Shown here: positions 7,713 through 14,612 of the stretch, in pieces
How positions within the stretch are numbered: position 1 is the stretch's first letter
How the letters are laid out: each line of letters begins with the position of its first letter
Assembly (NCBI GenBank): GCA_030824805.1
Contig: JAPJRC010000005.1
Span: 37,064-69,497 of the forward strand
Origin: Micavibrio sp.
Lineage (GTDB): Bacteria > Pseudomonadota > Alphaproteobacteria > Micavibrionales > Micavibrionaceae
Length of the DNA stretch: 32,434 nucleotides
Reading direction: 5' to 3'
Notes under the pieces: generated by a model
What the model saw: the letters and a program-made list of their open reading frames with translations, nothing else
What the model was told of the DNA's origin: nothing
Databases searched by the model: none
Made by a program: the position numbers and the translations under genes

Positions 7713-7937
7713 GGTAATACTCCTGAAGCTTTTCCTGATTTGGACTCTGACTCTAGTGTGCAGCCCTATGAATCCGAGTCATTTCAGCAATTCGTCCACA
7801 GATTAAGGCGGGTAAAAAAGCAAGATGCCGACTTATCGCAAGAATATTATGTAATTATTTTGATATGAGTGTTCGATCCTTTTCTCTCCGTGCAGCTTCG
7901 TGTAATAAGGGGCATAACCAAAACGCAAGGGGTCACT

Positions 7938-8576
7938 ATGAGCTTTCTATCAAAGCTGTTGCCAAAAGAAGACAAGTTTTATGAATTGATGCGCGCACTT
8001 TCCGCGCAAGCGCATGACAGCGCTGTGTTGCTTAACGCTTTTACCGCCATGCCGGCGGGACCGGAGCGTGATGTCGTCAGCAAAAAGATTGTGGCCGTAA
8101 AAGCAGAATCAAAGCGCCTGATGCAAAACGTGACAAAAGAAGTCTCCATGAGTTTTGTTACACCCTTCGACCGTGAAGACATCCAGGAATTCTGCGGCCA
8201 GATTTATAAAATTCCGAAAACGATCGACAAAATCCGCGAACGTCTTGAATTGCACAATATGGGCACGATGGACGGAGATTTCGCGCGTCAGGTAAGCCTG
8301 ATAGTACAAGAAGCATCTGCCATGCAGGAGATTGTCGAGGCGCTGACGCGCAAAGGTGCCGCCAAGACGGTTGTGGACAAGGTGGAAGAATTGCATGTTC
8401 TGGAAGCCAACGGCGACGAAGTTCTGAGCAGCCTGCTGCACAAACTATTTACCGGATCACAGGATGCACGGGAGCTGATTTTGCGGAAGGATATTTACGA
8501 CATGCTCGAAAAGGTTCTGGACCGCTATCGCGATGCATCGGCCGTGGCGTTGCAGATCGTATTGAAACACAGCTAG
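7938..8576 (+). CDS. DUF47/PhoU-like partner of phosphate transporter
   Basis: A 212-aa helical protein of the DUF47 family (PhoU-like, formerly Pit accessory protein). It starts with the typical SFLSKLLPKEDKFYELMRAL and contains two PhoU-like three-helix halves with acidic patches, such as PFDREDIQEFC near residue 75 and ELHVLEANGDEVL near 155. Such proteins sit in the cytoplasm and are thought to control the PiT transporter encoded next to them. I chose ATG 7938, which has AAGGGG six bases upstream and the family's N-terminus; an in-frame GTG at 7869 would add 23 unrelated residues. The PiT gene starts 10 bases after its stop, so the two form an operon. Confidence 0.92.
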   Translation: MSFLSKLLPKEDKFYELMRALSAQAHDSAVLLNAFTAMPAGPERDVVSKKIVAVKAESKRLMQNVTKEVSMSFVTPFDREDIQEFCGQIYKIPKTIDKIRERLELHNMGTMDGDFARQVSLIVQEASAMQEIVEALTRKGAAKTVVDKVEELHVLEANGDEVLSSLLHKLFTGSQDARELILRKDIYDMLEKVLDRYRDASAVALQIVLKHS

Positions 8577-8586
8577 GGCCGCTCTC

Positions 8587-9585
8587 ATGGATCCTTTAGT
8601 CCTGCTGGTCATCGTTGTCGCTTTGACGTTGATCTTTGATTACATCAACGGCTTTCATGATGCCGCCAATGCTATTGCTACGGTGGTTTCAACGCGCGTG
8701 ATGCGTCCGACTACAGCCGTTATTTATGGTGCGGTGCTTAACTTCATCGGTGCCCTTATGGGTACGGAAGTTGCGGCTACAATAGGCAAGGGCCTTGTCG
8801 ATGCAGAAGTCATCACAATGGTGACTGTCCTGTGTACCATCATTGCCGCCATATGCTGGAACCTTCTAACATGGTGGAAGGGGCTTCCAACAAGTTCTTC
8901 CCACGCTTTGATTGGTTCCCTTCTCGGAGCAACATTCTTTTCCAGTTCTTCCGGCTTCGACGCCATTCATTTGGACAAAGTCTGGGAGAAAGTCGTCATG
9001 CCGATGGTGACATCGCCCATTCTCGGTATTTTGATCGGCTTTGGCTTCATGACGGGCTTGATCTGGCTGGTTTATCGCTGGAAGTTGCCGAAAATCAACA
9101 AACGTTTTGGAAGATTGCAGATCCTCTCCGCCGGCTTTATGGCGCTCAGCCACGGCCACAACGATGCGCAGAAATCGATGGGTATTATTGCTCTTGCGCT
9201 GGTGCTGACGTATCCGGGAGAGGAATTCACAGTGCCGCTATGGGTTATTCTAACCTGCGCCATCGCTATGGGTCTCGGAACACTTTCCGGTGGCTGGCGT
9301 ATCATACGCACGCTCGGTTCGAAGATGATCAAGCTGCAACCCATTCACGGTTTTGCAGCGGAAACCACAGCCTCCATCATTATCACCGGCGCATCGCAAT
9401 TCGGTATTCCAGTTTCAACAACACAGGTTATCTCGTCTTCTATTCTTGGCGTTGGTGCAACAAAACGCCTGTCTGCCGTTCGCTGGGGTATTGTAGGAAA
9501 CATTCTCTGGGCGTGGGCTTTGACACTGCCTCTTACTTTCCTGTTTAGCGGTCTGCTTATGCTTTGCATGCGTGGTTTAGGGTAG
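8587..9585 (+). CDS. pit: PiT-family inorganic phosphate transporter
   Basis: A 332-aa inner-membrane protein with about ten membrane helices. PiT proteins import phosphate, often as a metal-phosphate complex, driven by protons or sodium. The two PHO4 repeat signatures are clear: FDYINGFHDAANAIATVVST at about residues 16-35 and SHGHNDAQKSMG near 193-204; the C-terminal half also has the matching PVSTTQVISSSILGVG segment. Length is typical of the short bacterial PiT type. It lies 10 bases after the DUF47 gene and is certainly co-transcribed with it. No convincing PHO box was found in the 225-base region upstream of the pair. A strong hairpin (9591-9625) follows six bases after the stop. Confidence 0.95.
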   Translation: MDPLVLLVIVVALTLIFDYINGFHDAANAIATVVSTRVMRPTTAVIYGAVLNFIGALMGTEVAATIGKGLVDAEVITMVTVLCTIIAAICWNLLTWWKGLPTSSSHALIGSLLGATFFSSSSGFDAIHLDKVWEKVVMPMVTSPILGILIGFGFMTGLIWLVYRWKLPKINKRFGRLQILSAGFMALSHGHNDAQKSMGIIALALVLTYPGEEFTVPLWVILTCAIAMGLGTLSGGWRIIRTLGSKMIKLQPIHGFAAETTASIIITGASQFGIPVSTTQVISSSILGVGATKRLSAVRWGIVGNILWAWALTLPLTFLFSGLLMLCMRGLG

Positions 9586-9590
9586 AAACA

Positions 9591-9625
9591 GGAAGTCCCG
9601 CTGCTGAAAAGCAAGCGGGACTTCC
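9591..9625 (+). terminator. Stem-loop after pit, terminator-like
   Basis: Arms GGAAGTCCCGCT (9591-9602) and AGCGGGACTTCC (9614-9625) pair perfectly, and GCT/AGC can extend the stem around a GAAA loop with one bulged A. No clear T-run follows on the plus strand (GATTTCG), so it may protect the 3' end or act as a weak terminator. Confidence 0.65.
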
Positions 9626-9652
9626 GATTTCGACAAACTTCCTACGCCGGTA

Positions 9653-9890
9653 TTAACCGTCTCCAGGTTCAAGGGATATATTCTCAGCCTGCACAATAAA
9701 GGCAAGCACTCCCGCTGTCACAGTATCCAACACAGTGCCTCCGCTCGTTGTTCCGTAAAAATTTAGGAAAAATACATCCGAATGACGAAGCCCCGTCTGC
9801 GGGGGAGCAGATCGGGGCTCGAAGACTCTTTCCTCCGGCTCTGCCGGAAGGAACGTCGCTATACCAACGGCGGTGTTACCAATTGGTTCC
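9653..9890 (-). other. Gene-free stretch with protein-like open frame and tandem GC-rich hairpins
   Basis: This is the 3' side of the 305-base gap after pit. Two dyads are visible: AGCCCCG+TCTGC (9789-9800) pairs with GCAGA+CGGGGCT (9807-9819, one bulge), and TCCT+CCGGC (9831-9839) pairs with GCCGG+AGGA (9843-9852, one bulge). On the minus strand one frame is free of stops from 10000 down to TAA 9653-9655 (115 codons) and its end reads like protein (for example TVLDTVTAGVLAFIVQAEN), but it has no ATG, and the first GTG/TTG codons (9733, 9730) would give only 25-26 residues. It could be a +1-shifted tail of the upstream gene, a decayed gene or chance. Confidence 0.3.
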
Positions 9891-10472
9891 CTATGCTTTG
9901 AAATGTCCTTGGGAAAGGGCGTAAGCCTCGCCGGGTCCCGGCACGCGCGCGGACAGGCATACCTGGGTTGAAAGGTCTGCCGGAGCCCCGAGAGCAGTGT
10001 TTATATGCTTGTAACCGTTTGTTCTTAAAGCGTTTAAAAGATGTCCTATCTCGATTGCTGTGCCCACGGATTTGCGGCTGGCAGGGGGGGCATTAGGAAC
10101 AATCTTGCCTTGCGTAACGATCAGATGCATATAGCCCCTCTGACGGGCGGCGAGGCATAAGGCGCGAAGGTAGAAACGGTTATATTCCCCTTCCGCGAGG
10201 CCCTTTGCGATTTGTTCACGGTTCACAGCCCGTGTGACCGTTTTGCCCATGGCGGATTTCAGATATTCCGTTGCGACAAGACAATTACGGCGGATCAACT
10301 CGCGCTCGAGCCACACATCGGTGTGATATTGCAGGGCGTCTTTCAAAAGACTAACCCAGCGCGTGCGACCACCTTCGTTGAGGCGCAGGCTGATATAATG
10401 CCCACCTTGTTCGAATTCCTGCATCATGAAACGGCGCGTCGTTTCCGTCAGTTGCGTATAGTTCAAGCCCAT
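9891..10472 (-). CDS. Hypothetical protein, 193 aa
   Basis: I do not recognise this protein. It is basic and soluble-looking, with no signal peptide or membrane segment. The N-terminal half has MMQEFEQGGHYISLRL and a helical stretch rich in Arg, Lys and Glu; the middle contains EYNRFYLRALCLAARQRG near residues 117-134, which looks like a helix with exposed basic residues. The C-terminal third has VGTAIEIGHLLNALRTNGY. A nucleic-acid-binding role is possible from the charge but is a guess. GGAGG about five bases before ATG 10472 supports the start. It lies downstream of nrdA on the same strand but beyond the nrdA terminator (10584-10606), so it should have its own promoter in 10473-10583. See also the odd open frame after its stop. 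Confidence 0.72.
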   Translation of the reverse strand: MGLNYTQLTETTRRFMMQEFEQGGHYISLRLNEGGRTRWVSLLKDALQYHTDVWLERELIRRNCLVATEYLKSAMGKTVTRAVNREQIAKGLAEGEYNRFYLRALCLAARQRGYMHLIVTQGKIVPNAPPASRKSVGTAIEIGHLLNALRTNGYKHINTALGAPADLSTQVCLSARVPGPGEAYALSQGHFKA

Positions 10473-10583
10473 GGGTCCTCCATGTATTCAAAGCCGGTAT
10501 CTGCGGCAGGCCGTTATCTGGATAAGGTTATCCTATCAAAGCCACACCGCTTGGGACAACAAAGCAATATCCGTGCCAAAGAA

Positions 10584-10606
10584 AAACCCCGCACAAGGCG
10601 GGGTTT
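10584..10606 (-). terminator. Intrinsic terminator of nrdA
   Basis: Arms AAACCCCGC (10584-10592) and GCGGGGTTT (10598-10606) with loop ACAAG; on the minus strand the stem is followed by a T-run (GGGGTTTTTC). It lies 24 bases after the nrdA stop. Confidence 0.9.
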
Positions 10607-10629
10607 ATAGCGTACTCATTCGTAAATTT

Positions 10630-12456
10630 TTATTGGCAGGCGAGGCATTCCTCGTATTTTGCCGGTCCCTGATCCGCCAGCTCCGGCTCGCGGCCTTTGC
10701 TTTCTCTCGTGCGGAGCCAGGATGCGTTGCTTTCGGCGCGCTGGATCGATTTGGAGCGGCAATAGTACAGCGACTTGACGCCTTTCTTCCACGCTTCCCA
10801 GTGGATGCGGTGCAGGTCCGCCTTGTGCACGTTGGCAGGCAGGAAGACGTTGAGCGATTGTGCCTGGCAGACGAACGGCGTTCTGTCTGCTGCGTGCTCG
10901 ATCAGCCAGCGCTGGTCGATTTCGAACGCTGTCTTGAACACATCTTTTTCTTCCTGAGAGAGGAAGTCCAGATGCTGCACGGAGCCTTCGTTCGTGAAGA
11001 TCGAGGACCAGACATCGTCAGTGTTCTGGCCATGCGCATCCAGGATCTTCGAGAAGTAGGGATTCTTGACGGCGAAGGAGCCGGACAATGTTTTGTGCGT
11101 GTAGGCGTTTGCGGCGATCGGTTCGATACCCGGCGAAGCGCCACCACAGATGATGGAGATCGACGCTGTCGGTGCGATAGCGATCTTGTTCGAGAAACGC
11201 TCCATGATTCCGTAATCGGCCGCATCAGGGCAGGGGCCGCGCTCATGCGCTAGCTTGATGGAAGCATCATCAACGCCACGTTTGATGTGCTGGAACATGC
11301 GGCGGTTCCATACCTTGGCCATCACGCCTTCCATCGGGATCATTTTCGATTGCAGGAAGGAGTGGAAGCCCATAACACCGAGGCCCACCGAACGCTCGCG
11401 CATAGCGGCGTACTTGGCACGCTTCATGGAATCCGGCGCCTTCTCGATAAAGTCGGTTAGGACGTTGTCGAGGAAACGCATGCAGTCTTCGATCATCGTT
11501 GGATGGTCTTGCCATTCCTCGAAGTTCTCGAGGTTGAGCGAGGACAGGCAGCACACAGCCGTTCTGTCATTGCCCAGATGGTCGCGACCCGTCGGCAATG
11601 TGATTTCGGAGCACAGGTTCGACATTTTCACGTTCAGGCCGGCCATTTTATGGTGGTCAGGAATGCGGTCGTTTACGTGGTCAATATAAACAATGTACGG
11701 CTCGCCGGTTTCGATACGTGCGGTGAGCAGGCGGATCCAGAGATCGCGGGCCTTTACTTTGGCCACAACCGAATTGTCTTTCGGCGAACGCAGCGCGTAT
11801 TCTTCGTCGTTTTCAACGGCGATCATGAACTTGTTGTCGACCAGAACGCCGTGGTGCAGGTTCAGCGCCTTGCGGTTCGGATCGCCCCCGGTCGGGCGGC
11901 GGATTTCGATGAATTCCTCGATCTCCGGGTGCCAGATCGGCAGGTAGATGGCGGCAGAGCCACGGCGCAGGGAGCCTTGGCTGATTGCAAGCGTCAGGGA
12001 ATCCATCACGCGAATGAAGGGAATAATACCGGAGGTCTTGCCGTTGCGGCCGACTTTTTCCCCGATAGAGCGGATATTGCCCCAGTAGGAGCCGATACCG
12101 CCGCCGAGGGAGGCGAGCCATACATTTTCATTCCACAGGGAGACGATGTCTTCCAGGGAGTCCTGCGTTTCATTCAGAAAGCAGGAAATCGGCAGGCCGC
12201 GCGATGTGCCGCCATTGCTCAGCACGGGTGTCGCCGGCATGAACCAGAGTTTGGAAATGTAATCGTAAAGACGCTGTGCATGAGCGGAATCGTCTGCGTA
12301 ATACATGGCGACGCGCGCGAACAAATCCTGCGGACCCTCTTCGGGCAGCAAATAGCGGTCATAAAGGGTTTCGATACCGAATTTTGTCAGGTTTGCATCG
12401 CGCGATCTATCGATCTGCACGCGGTTGCCACCTTGAATTTGTGCATAGTCAAACAT
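10630..12456 (-). CDS. nrdA: Ribonucleoside-diphosphate reductase class Ia, alpha subunit (short form)
   Basis: The catalytic subunit reduces ribonucleoside diphosphates to deoxy forms. Key residues are visible: C92 (LPISCFL) and C302 (AVCCLSS) as the redox pair at the active site, N280-C282-E284 (NLCSE) with the thiyl-radical cysteine, the PTASISIICGGASPGIEP loop, the tyrosine pair SLYYC of the radical path, and a C-terminal CLACQ with C604 and C607 that passes electrons from thioredoxin or glutaredoxin. At 608 aa it is about 150 residues shorter than E. coli NrdA because the N-terminal ATP-cone, the on/off allosteric domain, is missing; the protein starts almost directly with the catalytic region. 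NrdB here also lacks a cone. GGAG and AGGGA sit just before ATG 12456. DnaA-box-like sites lie 24-68 bases upstream. Confidence 0.96.
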   Translation of the reverse strand: MFDYAQIQGGNRVQIDRSRDANLTKFGIETLYDRYLLPEEGPQDLFARVAMYYADDSAHAQRLYDYISKLWFMPATPVLSNGGTSRGLPISCFLNETQDSLEDIVSLWNENVWLASLGGGIGSYWGNIRSIGEKVGRNGKTSGIIPFIRVMDSLTLAISQGSLRRGSAAIYLPIWHPEIEEFIEIRRPTGGDPNRKALNLHHGVLVDNKFMIAVENDEEYALRSPKDNSVVAKVKARDLWIRLLTARIETGEPYIVYIDHVNDRIPDHHKMAGLNVKMSNLCSEITLPTGRDHLGNDRTAVCCLSSLNLENFEEWQDHPTMIEDCMRFLDNVLTDFIEKAPDSMKRAKYAAMRERSVGLGVMGFHSFLQSKMIPMEGVMAKVWNRRMFQHIKRGVDDASIKLAHERGPCPDAADYGIMERFSNKIAIAPTASISIICGGASPGIEPIAANAYTHKTLSGSFAVKNPYFSKILDAHGQNTDDVWSSIFTNEGSVQHLDFLSQEEKDVFKTAFEIDQRWLIEHAADRTPFVCQAQSLNVFLPANVHKADLHRIHWEAWKKGVKSLYYCRSKSIQRAESNASWLRTRESKGREPELADQGPAKYEECLACQ

Positions 12457-12479
12457 TCCCTGCTCCCCAAATCGGTTAG

Positions 12480-12524
12480 TTATTCACAAACTGTGGATTT
12501 CTTATGTGGATAGCCTGTGGGTAA
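12480..12524. promoter_or_regulatory. Cluster of four DnaA-box-like sites upstream of nrdA
   Basis: TTATTCACA (12480-12488) matches the TTATNCACA consensus fully on the plus strand. TGTGGATTT (12492-12500), TGTGGATAG (12505-12513) and TGTGGGTAA (12516-12524) are reverse-strand copies with one or two mismatches to TGTGGATAA. A weaker CGATCCACA lies at 12598-12606. All sit in the nrdA 5' region. DnaA is known to control nrdAB in E. coli; here the role is inferred from the sites only. Confidence 0.6.
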
Positions 12525-12900
12525 AAACCACAAGCCCTAGTGCTTAGTCTTTAACGATCATACTACATCTCGGGGGGCTGTCTATATAAAAACACTGCGA
12601 TCCACATCCCGCAACGCATGGCACATACCATCGAAAACCATCGGCAACCCGTTGGATTTGGCGGACATTTTTCTGCCACATTCCAAATCGTTAATATAAA
12701 AGACGGAAAATTTCAAAATTACCGCTAATGAAAATAGTGTGCTTTTGGGGTCTATAAAGGGGCCTAAACGGATCATTTTCGCTAATCTGACGGGTTTTCA
12801 TGAATACGAAAAAGATTCGGCCGACTCATATCTTTAAAGGGAGATATGCGGTTGAATTTTCTGTTATTAACCGTGTCCGACATGGACAAAGTCGCGGGGT
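12525..12900. other. Gene-free stretch between nrdA and pyk
   Basis: No convincing gene was found in the 486-base divergent region between nrdA and pyk. The left part must hold the nrdA promoter and the right part the pyk promoter, but no clear -35/-10 pairs stand out. Two chance-sized plus-strand ORFs of 36 codons (ATG 12618 to TAA 12728 and ATG 12800 to TAA 12910) lack good ribosome sites. A 64-codon minus-strand frame (12582-12776) reads without a known motif and is not called. Confidence 0.5.
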
Positions 12901-12942
12901 TCGCCCATAAAGAAACCTTCATAATCAGGAGTAAAAAAATCC

Positions 12943-14367
12943 ATGGGTTCAATCGTTCGTAATCGCCAGACCAAGATCGTCGCCACACTCGGACCGGCCT
13001 CCGGTAACCCCGAGATGATGCGCAAGCTTTTCGAGGCTGGTGTCGATGTGTTCCGTATGAACTTCAGCCACGGCACGCACGAAGCGCATGCGAAGAATTT
13101 GCAAACGGCGCGCGAACTTGAAAAAGAACTTGGTCGCCCCATCGCGATGCTGGCAGACCTTCAAGGGCCCAAAAACCGTATCGGTAAATTCAAGGATGAC
13201 CGGATAGAAATTAAAGAGGGTCATGTCATTCGCTTCGACCTTGATTCGACACCGGGCGACGAAAGCCGTGTTTGTTTGCCGCACCCAGAGGTCATTCTGG
13301 CGATGCGCCCCGGTTCTGAAATCCTGCTAGACGACGGTAAGGTCCGCGCCATTATTAAAGAACAAGGCAAGGAATATCTGATAGCCGAGATCGTCGCAGG
13401 CTCGAAGCTCTCAAACAACAAGGGCTTTAACATTCCCGGCGTTATCATTCCCATGCCGGCGCTGACGGACAAGGACCGCGTCGATTTGGATGCCGCACTG
13501 GAAATGGGCGCGGATTGGGTAGCGCAGTCTTTTGTTCAGACAGCCGCCGATGTTGCAGAAGCGCGCAAAATTATCAATGGCCGCGCCGCGTTGATGGCAA
13601 AAATCGAAAAGCCGTCCGCTTTGGAATTTTTTACGCAAATTCTTGACCATGTGGATGGCATCATGTTGGCGCGTGGCGATCTCGGCGTTGAAATTCCGCC
13701 CGAAGAAGTGCCGAGCGTACAGAAAAAGATTGTCCGTGAGACGCGCGACGCAGGCAAGCCGATCATTGTCGCTACACAGATGCTGGAATCCATGATCGAC
13801 GCGCCGCGCCCTACACGTGCGGAAGCCTCTGACGTTGCCACGGCCGTGTATGACGGAACAGACGCTGTCATGCTTTCCGCTGAGACGGCGGCAGGAAAAT
13901 ACCCTGTAGAATCCGTACAGATTATGGACCGTATCTGCCGTTCAACAGAAGGCGATGACACATATCACTCGATCATGCGTTCAAACCATCCGCAGACAGA
14001 GATGGATTCATCGGATGCTATTACTGTTGCGGCTGCCAATGTGTCACGCGACATACGGGCTGCCTGTATTGCCAACTATACGACTTCTGGCGGCACCACA
14101 TTGCGCACGGCCCGCCAGCGCCCCGAAGTTCCAATTCTCTGCCTGACACAAAATATTGCTACGGCCCGCAAGCTTACATTGTCGTACGGTGTGAATCCTG
14201 TCCACATTACCAACGTCAACAGCTTTGCCGAAACTGTAGAAGCGGCGACCAAACTCGCGGCAGAAAAAGGCTTGGCGAAATCCGGAGAGCGTATTGTCCT
14301 AACGGCCGGTGTGCCTTTCGGTACGCCCGGCTCCACCAACGTATTGCGTATTGCCTGGGTGGAATAA
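12943..14367 (+). CDS. pyk: Pyruvate kinase
   Basis: This 474-aa glycolytic enzyme makes pyruvate and ATP from phosphoenolpyruvate and ADP. The barrel and active-site motifs are in order: KIVATLGPAS at residues 8-17, FRMNFSHG near 36-43, LADLQGPKNRIG, the signature MAKIEKPSALEFF around 216-228, DGIMLARGDLGVE, and ATQMLESMIDAPRPTRAE with DGTDAVMLSAETA. The C-terminal regulatory domain is present, so length and architecture are normal for the bacterial type I/II enzyme. AGGAG ten bases before ATG 12943 supports the start. The stop TAA overlaps by one base with the ATG of the small EF-hand lipoprotein gene that follows, which suggests translational coupling. Confidence 0.96.
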   Translation: MGSIVRNRQTKIVATLGPASGNPEMMRKLFEAGVDVFRMNFSHGTHEAHAKNLQTARELEKELGRPIAMLADLQGPKNRIGKFKDDRIEIKEGHVIRFDLDSTPGDESRVCLPHPEVILAMRPGSEILLDDGKVRAIIKEQGKEYLIAEIVAGSKLSNNKGFNIPGVIIPMPALTDKDRVDLDAALEMGADWVAQSFVQTAADVAEARKIINGRAALMAKIEKPSALEFFTQILDHVDGIMLARGDLGVEIPPEEVPSVQKKIVRETRDAGKPIIVATQMLESMIDAPRPTRAEASDVATAVYDGTDAVMLSAETAAGKYPVESVQIMDRICRSTEGDDTYHSIMRSNHPQTEMDSSDAITVAAANVSRDIRAACIANYTTSGGTTLRTARQRPEVPILCLTQNIATARKLTLSYGVNPVHITNVNSFAETVEAATKLAAEKGLAKSGERIVLTAGVPFGTPGSTNVLRIAWVE

Positions 14368-14612
14368 TGAGGCGTCTTTTTGGTTTCGCGGCTATAGCTT
14401 TGCTTACTGCGTGTAGCGGTACCGAAGACATCGCCAAAAGGCCCGATGTTTCCTATCATGATATCCAGCCTGCGGCAGGGATGACTTATCCGGAATTCCG
14501 CCGTCACGAAACATGGGGGCAGGGTGATATGAGTGCGGCGCAAAAGCGCTTTATCACGCTCGATCGCAACAATGACGGCCGTTTGTCAGACCATGAGCTG
14601 GGCGGGAATTAA
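14367..14612 (+). CDS. Small EF-hand lipoprotein, 81 aa
   Basis: The N-terminus is a lipoprotein signal (lipobox LTAC, lipidated cysteine at residue 16). The short mature part ends with a single calcium-binding EF-hand loop, DRNNDGRLSDHE at about residues 66-77, with Asp, Asn, Asp and the final Glu at the expected ligand positions. It is therefore probably a periplasmic or outer-membrane calcium-binding lipoprotein; the function is unknown. Its ATG overlaps the pyk stop by one base (TAATG), so it is translated from the pyk message. At the 3' end its TAA shares three bases with the stop codon of the convergent MscS gene. Single EF-hands often work in pairs, so it may dimerise or bind a partner (inference). 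Confidence 0.85.
   Translation: MRRLFGFAAIALLTACSGTEDIAKRPDVSYHDIQPAAGMTYPEFRRHETWGQGDMSAAQKRFITLDRNNDGRLSDHELGGN

Noticed and set aside
7740..7765. Possible NrdR box upstream of nrdB (CTCTAGTGTG), and similar half-sites near 12537-12570 upstream of nrdA
   Set aside because: Only half-sites match the known palindromic consensus and no properly spaced pair was found.
11503..12513. Long plus-strand ORF opposite nrdA
   Set aside because: Antisense shadow of a gene with all catalytic residues of NrdA.
12582..12776. Minus-strand ORF of 64 codons between nrdA and pyk
   Set aside because: No ribosome site, no motif, and it overlaps a plus-strand chance ORF; not enough support for a gene.
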